In this document: piece by piece, positions 1 through 5,348 of the stretch | How the letters are laid out: each line of letters opens with the position of its first letter | Numbering within the stretch: the stretch's first letter is position 1 | Assembly (NCBI GenBank): GCA_025929655.1 | Contig: JAICPV010000194.1 | Coordinates: 1-5,348 of the forward strand | Source of the DNA: Pyrinomonadaceae bacterium | Lineage (GTDB): Bacteria; Acidobacteriota; Blastocatellia; Pyrinomonadales; Pyrinomonadaceae | DNA length: 5,348 nucleotides | Reading direction: 5' to 3' | Notes under the pieces: model-generated | Seen by the model: only the letters and a program-made list of their open reading frames with translations | Database searches by the model: none | What the model was told of the DNA's origin: nothing | Position numbers and translations under genes: made by a program

Positions 1-1764
1 CGAGCGCCGTCCCCCAACCATGCGACATTACCACCTTCCCGCCGCCGCCCGCGGTGGGTCGCGGTCATCATCGGCCTTGCATTGTTGGTCGCAGGTGCAG
101 GCGTGGCATATTACAAATTGCGGCCGACTTCGGTCGAGCACTTCAAGCAGATCAAGATAACCAAACTGACGACCACCGGGAATGTAACGCACGCGACGGT
201 TTCGCCCGACGGCAAGCAGGTCGTCTATGTTGTGGATGATGGCGCGAAGCGGACTCTGTGGTTGCGACACATCGGGACCGGCAGTGATGTGAGGCTCAAC
301 GCGCCGGAAAATATTTTTTACTGGGCGCTAACCATGTCGCCCGATGGGAGCTATCTCTACTACGCTTACGGCGGCGGCGGCCCCGCCCTAAATCGCGATC
401 TGTATCAACTGCCCGTTCTCGGCGGAGCACCGAAGAAGGTTATAGAAGGGGTCAATAGCCCCATCAGTTTTTCCCCTGATGGAAAACGCTTTGCTTTTGT
501 CCGTAAAACAGATGTCGACAACATGCTGATTACGGCCAACGCGGACGGAACGGATGAACGTGTGCTCAGTGTGAGGAAAAATCCCAACACATACGGCAGC
601 CTTTTCGGCGGGGGCGTGAGTTGGTCGCCGGATGGGACGGTCGTCGCATCCATAGCGCAGAATTACGATGAGGCGGGCGAATTCTGGAACGTGGTAACGG
701 TACCAGCAACGGGGGGCCCGGAACGTCCGATCACGCAGCGGCGCTGGTACGAGATCCAAAGATTGTCGTGGCACTCAGATGGCGATGGTCTCCTAATCTC
801 TGCCGCAGAGAAACAGGTCGGGGCGGAGCCGCTTCAGATTTGGTATTTACCCGTCGACGGCAGCGAGCCGCGAAAGATAACGAACGATCTCAACAGATAT
901 GCGAGCTTCAGTCTCAGCGCGGACTCGACGGTCGTCGTGAGCGTGCAGACCGACATGACGTCGAATATCTGGACGGTCCCCGGTGGAGCTGAGGGACCGG
1001 CCCGACAGTTGACCGCGTCCGCGACGGGGGCAGAGGGCGCGTTCGGGTTAGCATGGACGCACGACGAGAAGCTTCTAGACCACTCATTTGCGAGTGGGGC
1101 CGAAGATATATGGATGATGGATGCAGACGGTAACAATCGACGAAACTTGACCGGCGACCCGACGACGGATTATCACCACTCAGTTTCTACCGACGGTCGA
1201 TACATTGTCTTCGTCTCCGAACGTGCGGGCAACAGGAACGTTTGGAGGATGGATATCGACGGGCGAAACCCGATTCGGTTGACCACAACGCCGGCAAATA
1301 ATCCTCGTGCGACTTCAGAGTGGGTCGTGTACCAGGCGCAAAGAACCCTTTGGAAGGTACCGATCAACGGCGGCGAACCGGTCCGAATAAGCGCTCCCGG
1401 CACGGTCGGAGCCGCAATTTCCCCAGATGGAAAGCTGATCGCATGTTCAATGGAGAGCGACGCCCGGCCAAGGATCGCAATAATTTCTATCGATGGAGGG
1501 GATCCGATAAAGGTTTTCGATACGGATCATCGCCTGCCTGCGTTGCTTCGGTGGTCAACAGACGGAAAATCGATCACCTACGTGGCAAAACAAAACGAGG
1601 CGTCCGATATATGGAGTCAGCCTCTAGAAGGCGGCGATCCCAGAAAAATAACGGATTTCAAAGCCAATAGAATTTTCGATTTTGATTGGTCCCGTGACAA
1701 CGTGCTCGCCATCTCGATCGGTGCTTCAATTTCCGATGTTGTTCTGATAAAAGATGTTAAATAA
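1..1764 (+). CDS. Membrane-anchored PD40/TolB-like beta-propeller protein, C-terminal part (5' end outside window)
   Basis: The reading frame is open from base 1, so the gene is partial; 587 residues are visible before TAA at 1762-1764. Codons 1-18 are a Pro/Arg-rich stretch (RRRPR). Codons 19-38 form one hydrophobic helix (WVAVIIGLALLVAGAGVAYY). The in-frame TTG at 82 lies inside this helix, so it is not the true start. After the helix come about twelve repeats of 35-45 residues of the PD40 (WD40-like, TolB-type) kind, with SPDG or its variants near codons 68, 113, 158 and 209, and strand endings such as LYQLPVLGG, IWYLPVDGS and VWRMDIDGR. Twelve blades would suit two six-bladed propellers. 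Basic residues before the helix suggest the N-terminus is cytoplasmic and the propeller extracytoplasmic. In Acidobacteriota this C-terminal half usually follows a Ser/Thr kinase or a winged-helix (CadC-like) domain; which one is present here cannot be seen. Blade 9 (NNPRATSEWVVYQ) lacks the PDG turn. The ligand is unknown. Confidence 0.88.
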   Translation, partial: RAPSPNHATLPPSRRRPRWVAVIIGLALLVAGAGVAYYKLRPTSVEHFKQIKITKLTTTGNVTHATVSPDGKQVVYVVDDGAKRTLWLRHIGTGSDVRLNAPENIFYWALTMSPDGSYLYYAYGGGGPALNRDLYQLPVLGGAPKKVIEGVNSPISFSPDGKRFAFVRKTDVDNMLITANADGTDERVLSVRKNPNTYGSLFGGGVSWSPDGTVVASIAQNYDEAGEFWNVVTVPATGGPERPITQRRWYEIQRLSWHSDGDGLLISAAEKQVGAEPLQIWYLPVDGSEPRKITNDLNRYASFSLSADSTVVVSVQTDMTSNIWTVPGGAEGPARQLTASATGAEGAFGLAWTHDEKLLDHSFASGAEDIWMMDADGNNRRNLTGDPTTDYHHSVSTDGRYIVFVSERAGNRNVWRMDIDGRNPIRLTTTPANNPRATSEWVVYQAQRTLWKVPINGGEPVRISAPGTVGAAISPDGKLIACSMESDARPRIAIISIDGGDPIKVFDTDHRLPALLRWSTDGKSITYVAKQNEASDIWSQPLEGGDPRKITDFKANRIFDFDWSRDNVLAISIGASISDVVLIKDVK

Positions 1765-1790
1765 TACCGGGACACACGCTAGCTGATATT

Positions 1791-1837
1791 AAACGCTTCC
1801 CCCGATGCAGGAGAGATATTTCGACGACAGTTTGCTT
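1791..1837 (+). pseudogene. Decayed copy of the zinc-ribbon start of the downstream gene
   Basis: This intergenic stretch aligns with the first codons of the next gene (1880-1927): 40 of 48 columns are identical, counted by eye, with one single-base gap. Read in the matching frame, the ATG has become ATT (1788-1790). The first Cys codon TGC has become TTC, the second (TGC in CPEC) is kept, and a base lost after the GAT codon shifts the frame. The DDSLL-encoding part is then almost unchanged. Similarity stops abruptly after that. It cannot be translated usefully and looks like the relic of a duplicated or replaced paralogue. It could instead be a by-product of recombination at a module shared by many genes of this genome. 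Confidence 0.7.
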
Positions 1838-1876
1838 AACAGCGATACTATGTCCTAAGCCCTAAGACCTCCGCCT

Positions 1877-3496
1877 ATGAAACGCTGCCCCGAATGCAGG
1901 CGAGATTATTACGATGACAGTTTGCTCTACTGTCTCGACGACGGGGCCGCGCTTTTGGAAGGGCCGTCGACCGCTGACCATGAAGCGATTACGGTGCCGA
2001 ATCGGCCGCCCGGAACAGCGGGGCTTCGTCCCGTAAACGGGCTGCGTACTGATCACCCGACCGAGGTTTTGCAAGCCAGCCTGCCGGGAAGCTTCGGGTT
2101 CATCAATTCGATCGCGGTGCTGCCTTTCGCGAATCTAAGCAAGAACTCAGACATGGAGTATTTCTCTGATGGGCTGGCCGAAGAATTGTCCAATGTGCTT
2201 TCGAAGATACGCGGTTTCCGGGTTGCCGCCAGGACCTCGGCGTTCTCGTTCAAGAATAATCCAACGACAATCCCCGAGATCGGCAGCAAATTGAATGTCG
2301 CTTCGGTGGTCGAGGGTAGCGTTCGCATGGTCGGCGAAAGGATGCGGATAGCTGTGCAGCTTGTAAACGTGACGGATGGCTTCCAGGTCTGGTCCGACAC
2401 CTACGATCGCGAGCTCGACGACATCTTCGCCGTTCAGGACGACATCGCCGAATCGGTCGTCGAGGAGCTGCGCATCAGGCTGCTCGGCGAGGAAAAACGT
2501 GATGAGATCAGTGAGCGCGTGACCGCCGAGGTCGCGGACGCCAACCGCGGCAGGGCGGATGATCCAGAAGCGCAGTTGCTGCTGATGCAGGGCCGGTATT
2601 TTCTCGACCGAACGACGCGAGACGACACCATAAAGGCCATCGAATATTTCCGTCAGGCTCTTGCTACCGACCCGGAATTCGCACTTTGCTGGGCCGAGCT
2701 CGCCCGAGCATACACGATCGAGGCCGGGCGTGCGTGGGTCGCCGTGGAAGAAGGTTACGAAAAGGCCCGCATCGCCGTACACAAAGCTCTGGAGTTTGAA
2801 CCCGATCTTGCCGAGGGGCATGCGATGCGGGAGCGCATACAGGAAACATACGATTGGGATTTCGACGGAGCAGACGAGTCGATGCGCCGCGCTCTCAGGC
2901 TTGCACCGGGAAATTCGTCCGTTCTGGACCGGGCCGCGATCCTGGCTTACAAGCTGGAACGATTCGAAGAGGCTCTCGCTTTGTCCCGGCGCGCGGTCGC
3001 GCAGGATCCGCTGAGCGCGGCGATCTGGCACAATGTAGGGCTGATCGCCCACGCGGCAGGTCGACTCGAAGAATCCGAGAACGCGTTTCGGAAAGCTCTC
3101 GAGCTTATTCCGCAGCGGTTTCTGAGCGGAGCTTTTCTAGGGTTGGTTTTGGTCGATCAAGGCAGGCCGGAGGAAGCCAGGCGGCAAGCCGAACAGGAGC
3201 CGGAAGAGTTTTGGCGGCTTTGGGCCCTCTCGATCATCGAGCATTCGGTCGGCAGGACGGAGGAGGCCGACAAGTGGCTTTCTGTCCTGCTGACCGATTA
3301 TGTCGTCGGTTCCGCTTTTCAGATCGCGGAGATCTACTCGATGCGCGGTAACGCGGATGCGGGATTTGAATGGCTCGAACGGGCGCTCGCCGAGCGCGAT
3401 TCGGGGATCACGCACGTGAAAGCCGATCCGCAACTGCGGCCGCTGCATGATGATCCCCGCTGGAAGGTACTTCTACGTAAGATCGGATTCGACTGA
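1877..3496 (+). CDS. Zinc-ribbon / TolB-FlgO-like / TPR repeat protein, predicted soluble
   Basis: Complete, 539 residues, ATG to TGA. Residues 1-23 are a short zinc-ribbon-like tag with Cys4, Cys7 and Cys19; a fourth Cys is not visible, and Asp21/Asp22 follow. Residues 24-76 are a low-complexity linker. Residues 78-203 match the TolB/FlgO-like N-terminal domain found in bacterial adenylate-cyclase, kinase and CadC-like TPR proteins: SIAVLPFANLS, YFSDGLAEEL, VEGSVRMVGERMRI, QVWSDTYDREL. Residues 230-515 are TPR helices, for example AIEYFRQALATDPEF, EEALALSRRAVAQDPLS and ESENAFRKALELIP. The C-terminus, PQLRPLHDDPRWKVLLRKIGF, is typical of these TPR proteins. The likely role is a protein-interaction scaffold or sensor; no catalytic domain is seen. 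Relatives I know usually carry a transmembrane helix between the tag and the TolB-like domain; no hydrophobic stretch is present here. The start is fixed by the zinc-ribbon motif, because no Shine-Dalgarno precedes it (the upstream bases are CCTCCGCCT). Confidence 0.9.
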   Translation: MKRCPECRRDYYDDSLLYCLDDGAALLEGPSTADHEAITVPNRPPGTAGLRPVNGLRTDHPTEVLQASLPGSFGFINSIAVLPFANLSKNSDMEYFSDGLAEELSNVLSKIRGFRVAARTSAFSFKNNPTTIPEIGSKLNVASVVEGSVRMVGERMRIAVQLVNVTDGFQVWSDTYDRELDDIFAVQDDIAESVVEELRIRLLGEEKRDEISERVTAEVADANRGRADDPEAQLLLMQGRYFLDRTTRDDTIKAIEYFRQALATDPEFALCWAELARAYTIEAGRAWVAVEEGYEKARIAVHKALEFEPDLAEGHAMRERIQETYDWDFDGADESMRRALRLAPGNSSVLDRAAILAYKLERFEEALALSRRAVAQDPLSAAIWHNVGLIAHAAGRLEESENAFRKALELIPQRFLSGAFLGLVLVDQGRPEEARRQAEQEPEEFWRLWALSIIEHSVGRTEEADKWLSVLLTDYVVGSAFQIAEIYSMRGNADAGFEWLERALAERDSGITHVKADPQLRPLHDDPRWKVLLRKIGFD

Positions 3497-3503
3497 TCCG
3501 AAA

Positions 3504-3650
3504 CTATTGCGTGTCCGGTTCCTGTGTCGCGCCGGTATTAGGTTCCTGTTTCGTGTTCGGCTCCTGAAAGGCTTCGACGTCCGGATCGACGTTAATGCCT
3601 GTATTGGGCTCCTGAATATCGTCGTCTTGAGGTTCTCGCGGATCGTTCAT
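3504..3650 (-). CDS. Small acidic repeat protein (48 residues, four QEP(N/D)T units), unknown function
   Basis: The frame runs from ATG (plus-strand CAT at 3648-3650) to TAG (CTA at 3504-3506) and encodes 48 residues beginning MNDPREPQDDD. The pentapeptide QEP(N/D)T occurs at residues 13-17, 29-33, 35-39 and 43-47. The codons of the units differ almost only at third positions (Pro CCC/CCG/CCT/CCG, Thr ACA/ACG/ACC/ACG, Glu GAG/GAG/GAA/GAA). That pattern argues that the peptide, not the DNA, is conserved. There are 13 Asp/Glu against 2 Lys/Arg, no Cys, no hydrophobic helix and no signal peptide, so the protein should be disordered and strongly acidic. It has a strong ribosome-binding site and a good promoter of its own. 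It converges with the TPR gene, 7 bases apart, and lies 232 bases downstream of the MgtE-N/CBS gene on the same strand. I do not recognise the family. Metal binding or being a substrate for a modifying enzyme are only guesses. Confidence 0.72.
   Translation of the reverse strand: MNDPREPQDDDIQEPNTGINVDPDVEAFQEPNTKQEPNTGATQEPDTQ
3510..3614 (-). repeat. Four-unit QEP(N/D)T peptide repeat within the small gene
   Basis: The fifteen-base units are at 3600-3614, 3552-3566, 3534-3548 and 3510-3524 (minus strand). Units two and three are separated by a single Lys codon and units three and four by Gly-Ala-Thr. The first two units are 11 residues apart, separated by GINVDPDVEAF. Differences between units are at codon third positions, except the first base of the Asn-to-Asp change in the last unit. 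Such silent divergence points to an old, protein-level repeat rather than recent slippage. Confidence 0.75.
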
Positions 3651-3657
3651 ATTATTT

Positions 3658-3663
3658 CTCCTC
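3658..3663 (-). promoter_or_regulatory. Ribosome-binding site of the small acidic repeat gene
   Basis: On the minus strand GAGGAG precedes the ATG by seven bases (AAATAAT). It is the only strong Shine-Dalgarno of the window's three visible gene starts, and it decides the start of this small gene. Confidence 0.75.
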
Positions 3664-3702
3664 GTCACTTCAGCACGCTGCAGAGCGAACTGGAGTTACT
3701 TG

Positions 3703-3712
3703 AAACTAGTTT
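3703..3712. repeat. 10-base palindrome AAACTAGTTT in the small gene's leader
   Basis: A perfect ten-base palindrome lies about 16 bases downstream of the predicted -10 box and 53 bases upstream of the small gene's start. It would fall near the start of the transcript, a position where an operator could sit. It is short and in AT-rich DNA, so chance is a real alternative. Confidence 0.25.
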
Positions 3713-3727
3713 TTTGAGGTGCACATT

Positions 3728-3756
3728 ACTCTAGGCTTACATGTTGGCAATGTCAA
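3728..3756 (-). promoter_or_regulatory. Sigma70-type promoter for the small acidic repeat gene
   Basis: On the minus strand a perfect -35 box, TTGACA (3751-3756), is followed after exactly 17 bases by TAGAGT (3728-3733), which matches four of six positions of the -10 consensus. Transcription would begin near 3721 and give a leader of about 70 bases. The promoter is in the AT-rich gap between the MgtE-N/CBS gene and the small gene, so the small gene can be expressed independently of its upstream neighbour. Confidence 0.6.
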
Positions 3757-3882
3757 TACTTTCATGCTGACTAAATTTATCTCAGGAATACAACTATTTA
3801 CGATCTATGCAATTTATGATCTTCAATGGTTATCCTGCACGCACCCCACCGCGGGACAAACAACGGACACGCAGTGGACATT
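3757..3882. other. AT-rich spacer between the MgtE-N/CBS gene and the small-gene promoter
   Basis: No gene, convincing rho-independent terminator or RNA structure was found. The part near 3840-3880 is GC-richer and has only weak complementarity (a CTGC/GCAG pair and a CCGCGG palindrome). The rest is AT-rich, as expected for intergenic DNA of this genome. Confidence 0.5.
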
Positions 3883-5130
3883 TCAACTGAAAAGACGCGG
3901 CAGGCGACGCTGTAAGTTCTTTGGCAGGAGAATTTCCATTGCATCGTCGACCGTCACGATACCGGCGATGTCGCCTTCGTCGTCAACGACCGGCAGTGCG
4001 AGCAGGTTGTATTCGGAAATGATCTGGGCGACCTCTTCGGCGGAATCTGACGGATGCGCAAAACGAAACTCGCTTCGCATCACTTCCGAAAGTTTCCTCA
4101 ATGGGTCCGCCAGGATCAGCGACCGGAGGCTGATCAATCCTTTCAGCTTCCAGGTTCCTTCGGTCTCCACGACGTAGAGGTAGTAGATCATGTTGGGCGT
4201 TTCGGCCATTTCGCGGAGACGGATGATCGTTTCACCGACCGTGAGGCCCTGCGGAAAAACAACGAACTCGGTGGTCATCAATCCGCCGGCGGTGTCGTGC
4301 TCGAATGGCATAAGCTCAGCCACGTCCGCCCGCTCTTCGTCCTCCATCAGGCTGAAAAGCTGTTCGGACTTTTCGTCCGACATTTCGTCGAGAACGTCCA
4401 CCGCGTCGTCCGGAGACATTTCCTCAAGGATGTCGGCAGCTCGTTCCTCGTCCATCTCTTCGAGAATCCGCGCCTGTGCCTCGGTGGACATTTCTTCCAG
4501 CGTGTCTGCAGCGATCTCGTCATCGAGGCTTTCGACGACTTCCGTGCGATGCACCGGAGAGAGCGTTTCAGCAAGCTGGGCGATCTCGACAGGGTGTAAG
4601 CGAGAGAGTTTGTCCTTCGACGATTTGAGCTGGACGGTTGCGGTCGCGGTATCTGTGGCAAGGTACCCGACGTCGGCCCAGTCGATCACCTCTACCGGCC
4701 GGCCGCTTCCGTAGAAGCCCTTCGGCATCAGACGGCGGAGAAATCCCTGAAGGCTCACGTCGGCGCCGGAAACGCGCCAGTGGTCGCCGGTATCTATAAG
4801 CTGAACGTCGTTGACGCGCACAACCCGCTTCCCGTCGACATCGATGAGCTGGTTGTCGAGGACGTCCTTTCCGAGCAGGACTTCGCCCTCGCGGCGTTCA
4901 AACGGCGTAAGATCGACTACCGCGGAATTCATTCGAACTCCGTGTTCGCCGAGCTCGGAGATCTTATTGTCCGATATAAAAAAATCCCGGCGACGCATGC
5001 GTGCGACAACTCCGATAACGGGCGGATGATCGTCGTCGCCGTATCGGACGAGGATATCGCTGATCGTGGCGATCCTGTCGCGGCTCGAATCATAGATCGG
5101 CCGGCCCAGCACCTGCGAAAGATAGAGCAT
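3883..5130 (-). CDS. PRC-barrel / MgtE N-domain / paired CBS protein without membrane domain
   Basis: Complete, 415 residues. Residues 3-75 resemble a PRC-barrel (SQVLGRPIYDSSRDRIATISDILV) and residues 82-150 a second such unit (LLGKDVLDNQLIDVDGKRVVRV). Residues 175-278 form the acidic helical MgtE N-domain, with repeated LEEM/LDEM helices. Residues 275-285 (PFEHDTAGGLM) match the conserved MgtE motif that opens the CBS pair. CBS1 is about 281-345 and CBS2 about 346-402 (LPVVDDEGDIAGIVTVDD). The protein ends 13 residues later, so the MgtE five-helix Mg2+ pore is absent; this soluble form is a known family. In MgtE these domains sense Mg2+ and nucleotides and gate the pore. Here the protein probably regulates a separate partner, perhaps a metal transporter, but none lies within the 232-base gap downstream or beyond it in the window. 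The ATG at 5130 is chosen because it begins the PRC-barrel; no Shine-Dalgarno precedes it. Confidence 0.9.
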   Translation of the reverse strand: MLYLSQVLGRPIYDSSRDRIATISDILVRYGDDDHPPVIGVVARMRRRDFFISDNKISELGEHGVRMNSAVVDLTPFERREGEVLLGKDVLDNQLIDVDGKRVVRVNDVQLIDTGDHWRVSGADVSLQGFLRRLMPKGFYGSGRPVEVIDWADVGYLATDTATATVQLKSSKDKLSRLHPVEIAQLAETLSPVHRTEVVESLDDEIAADTLEEMSTEAQARILEEMDEERAADILEEMSPDDAVDVLDEMSDEKSEQLFSLMEDEERADVAELMPFEHDTAGGLMTTEFVVFPQGLTVGETIIRLREMAETPNMIYYLYVVETEGTWKLKGLISLRSLILADPLRKLSEVMRSEFRFAHPSDSAEEVAQIISEYNLLALPVVDDEGDIAGIVTVDDAMEILLPKNLQRRLPRLFS

Positions 5131-5348
5131 AAAGAAAGATAGTCTAAGCCCGGCATTGCGAAAATCAAAGGCTTTACCGGTTTGGAATTCTTTGCTATTC
5201 TAATTATCCGTTGTGCCAAACGACGTACAACATCGCAAAATAGTTGAAAACCTGAATCAATTGAGCATTTGCTAAATATAAGCGGCGAATCCCCGAAATC
5301 ACCGCCGGTAAATTCTCTTCCCTATCCCAAAAACTTCCTTTTGCCACA
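5131..5348. other. AT-rich upstream region of the MgtE-N/CBS gene
   Basis: These 218 bases carry no gene I can support and should include the promoter of the minus-strand gene. An open minus-strand frame (5204-5347) reaches the window edge but shows no recognisable features. No riboswitch-like or terminator-like structure was recognised. Confidence 0.5.
5203..5230 (-). promoter_or_regulatory. Weak candidate promoter of the MgtE-N/CBS gene
   Basis: On the minus strand GATAAT (5203-5208, five of six matches to the -10 consensus) lies 16 bases after TTGTAC (5225-5230, three of six to -35). A second option is closer to the gene: TTGATT (5163-5168), 16 bases, TAGACT (5141-5146), four of six matches in each box. 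That one would start transcription within a few bases of the ATG, fitting the absence of a Shine-Dalgarno. Neither is strong. Confidence 0.22.

Noticed and set aside
82..84. TTG as the start codon of the propeller protein
   Set aside because: It lies in the middle of the transmembrane helix, and the frame stays open to base 1, so the true start is upstream of the window.
1820..1849. Promoter-like TTCGAC, 18 bases, GATACT before the TPR gene
   Set aside because: Both boxes are poor and lie within the decayed zinc-ribbon copy, whose sequence is explained by homology to coding DNA.
1854..1866. Direct repeat CCTAAG-C-CCTAAG before the TPR gene
   Set aside because: Six bases repeated once is easily due to chance, and no function can be tied to it.
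2147..3052. Minus-strand frame of 301 codons opposite the TPR gene
   Set aside because: It is the antisense shadow of a clear TolB-like/TPR coding region; its translation shows no domain.
3483..3501. Stem-loop TCGGAT / ATCCGA with a seven-base loop over the TPR stop codon, possible bidirectional terminator
   Set aside because: The stem has only six pairs and there is no T-tract on either side.
3447..3734. Plus-strand frame of 95 codons across the small gene
   Set aside because: It starts inside the end of the TPR gene, has no ribosome-binding site, is rich in Arg/Phe/Leu without a pattern, and is antisense to the better supported small gene.
3719..4177. Plus-strand frame of 152 codons running from the spacer into the antisense of the MgtE-N/CBS gene
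   Set aside because: Most of it is complementary to the CBS2 coding region, and the remaining part covers the predicted promoter. There is no ribosome-binding site or motif.
4054..4714. Overlapping plus-strand frames opposite the MgtE-N domain
   Set aside because: Ser/Arg-rich or His-rich low-complexity translations are produced by the antisense of the acidic helical repeats.
5204..5347. Minus-strand frame of 47 codons, open to the window edge from a GTG at 5347, ending in TAA at 5204-5206
   Set aside because: It is in AT-rich intergenic DNA, with lower third-position GC than the real genes, no recognisable motif and no visible upstream signals. It could be the tail of a gene starting outside the window, but nothing supports that.

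Overview
The window most resembles an Acidobacteriota chromosome, probably class Blastocatellia / Pyrinomonadaceae. This is inferred from protein style, not from a marker gene. The support is a membrane-anchored PD40/TolB-type beta-propeller protein next to a protein with the start MKRCPECRRDYYDDSLLYC (a short Cys-rich zinc-ribbon tag), a TolB/FlgO-like domain and TPRs. Both architectures are greatly expanded in that group. The coding DNA is moderately GC-rich and the intergenic DNA is clearly more AT-rich.

Layout. Positions 1-1764 (+) hold the C-terminal part of a protein with one transmembrane helix and about twelve PD40 propeller repeats; its N-terminal effector domain lies off the window. 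The 112-base gap that follows contains a decayed, frameshifted copy of the first ~16 codons of the next gene (1791-1837). Positions 1877-3496 (+) hold a complete 539-residue zinc-ribbon / TolB-like / TPR protein that lacks the membrane helix I would expect. Only 7 bases past its stop, on the opposite strand, lies the end of a 48-codon gene (3504-3650, -). It has a strong Shine-Dalgarno, a sigma70-type promoter with a perfect -35 box and 17-base spacer, and four QEP(N/D)T repeats. Positions 3883-5130 (-) hold a soluble PRC-barrel / MgtE-N / paired-CBS protein of 415 residues with no membrane pore domain. Positions 5131-5348 are AT-rich, with weak promoter-like sequences and no convincing gene.

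How the genes fit together. The two plus-strand genes look like members of the expanded sensory / protein-interaction repertoire of this group: a propeller outside the membrane and a TPR scaffold. The two minus-strand genes are a probable divalent-metal or nucleotide-sensing regulator and, 232 bases downstream of it, an independently promoted acidic micro-protein of unknown function. No transporter, modification enzyme, mobile element, RNA gene or CRISPR array is visible.

The most interesting items are the unannotated repeat micro-protein at 3504-3650 and the degenerate zinc-ribbon start at 1791-1837.
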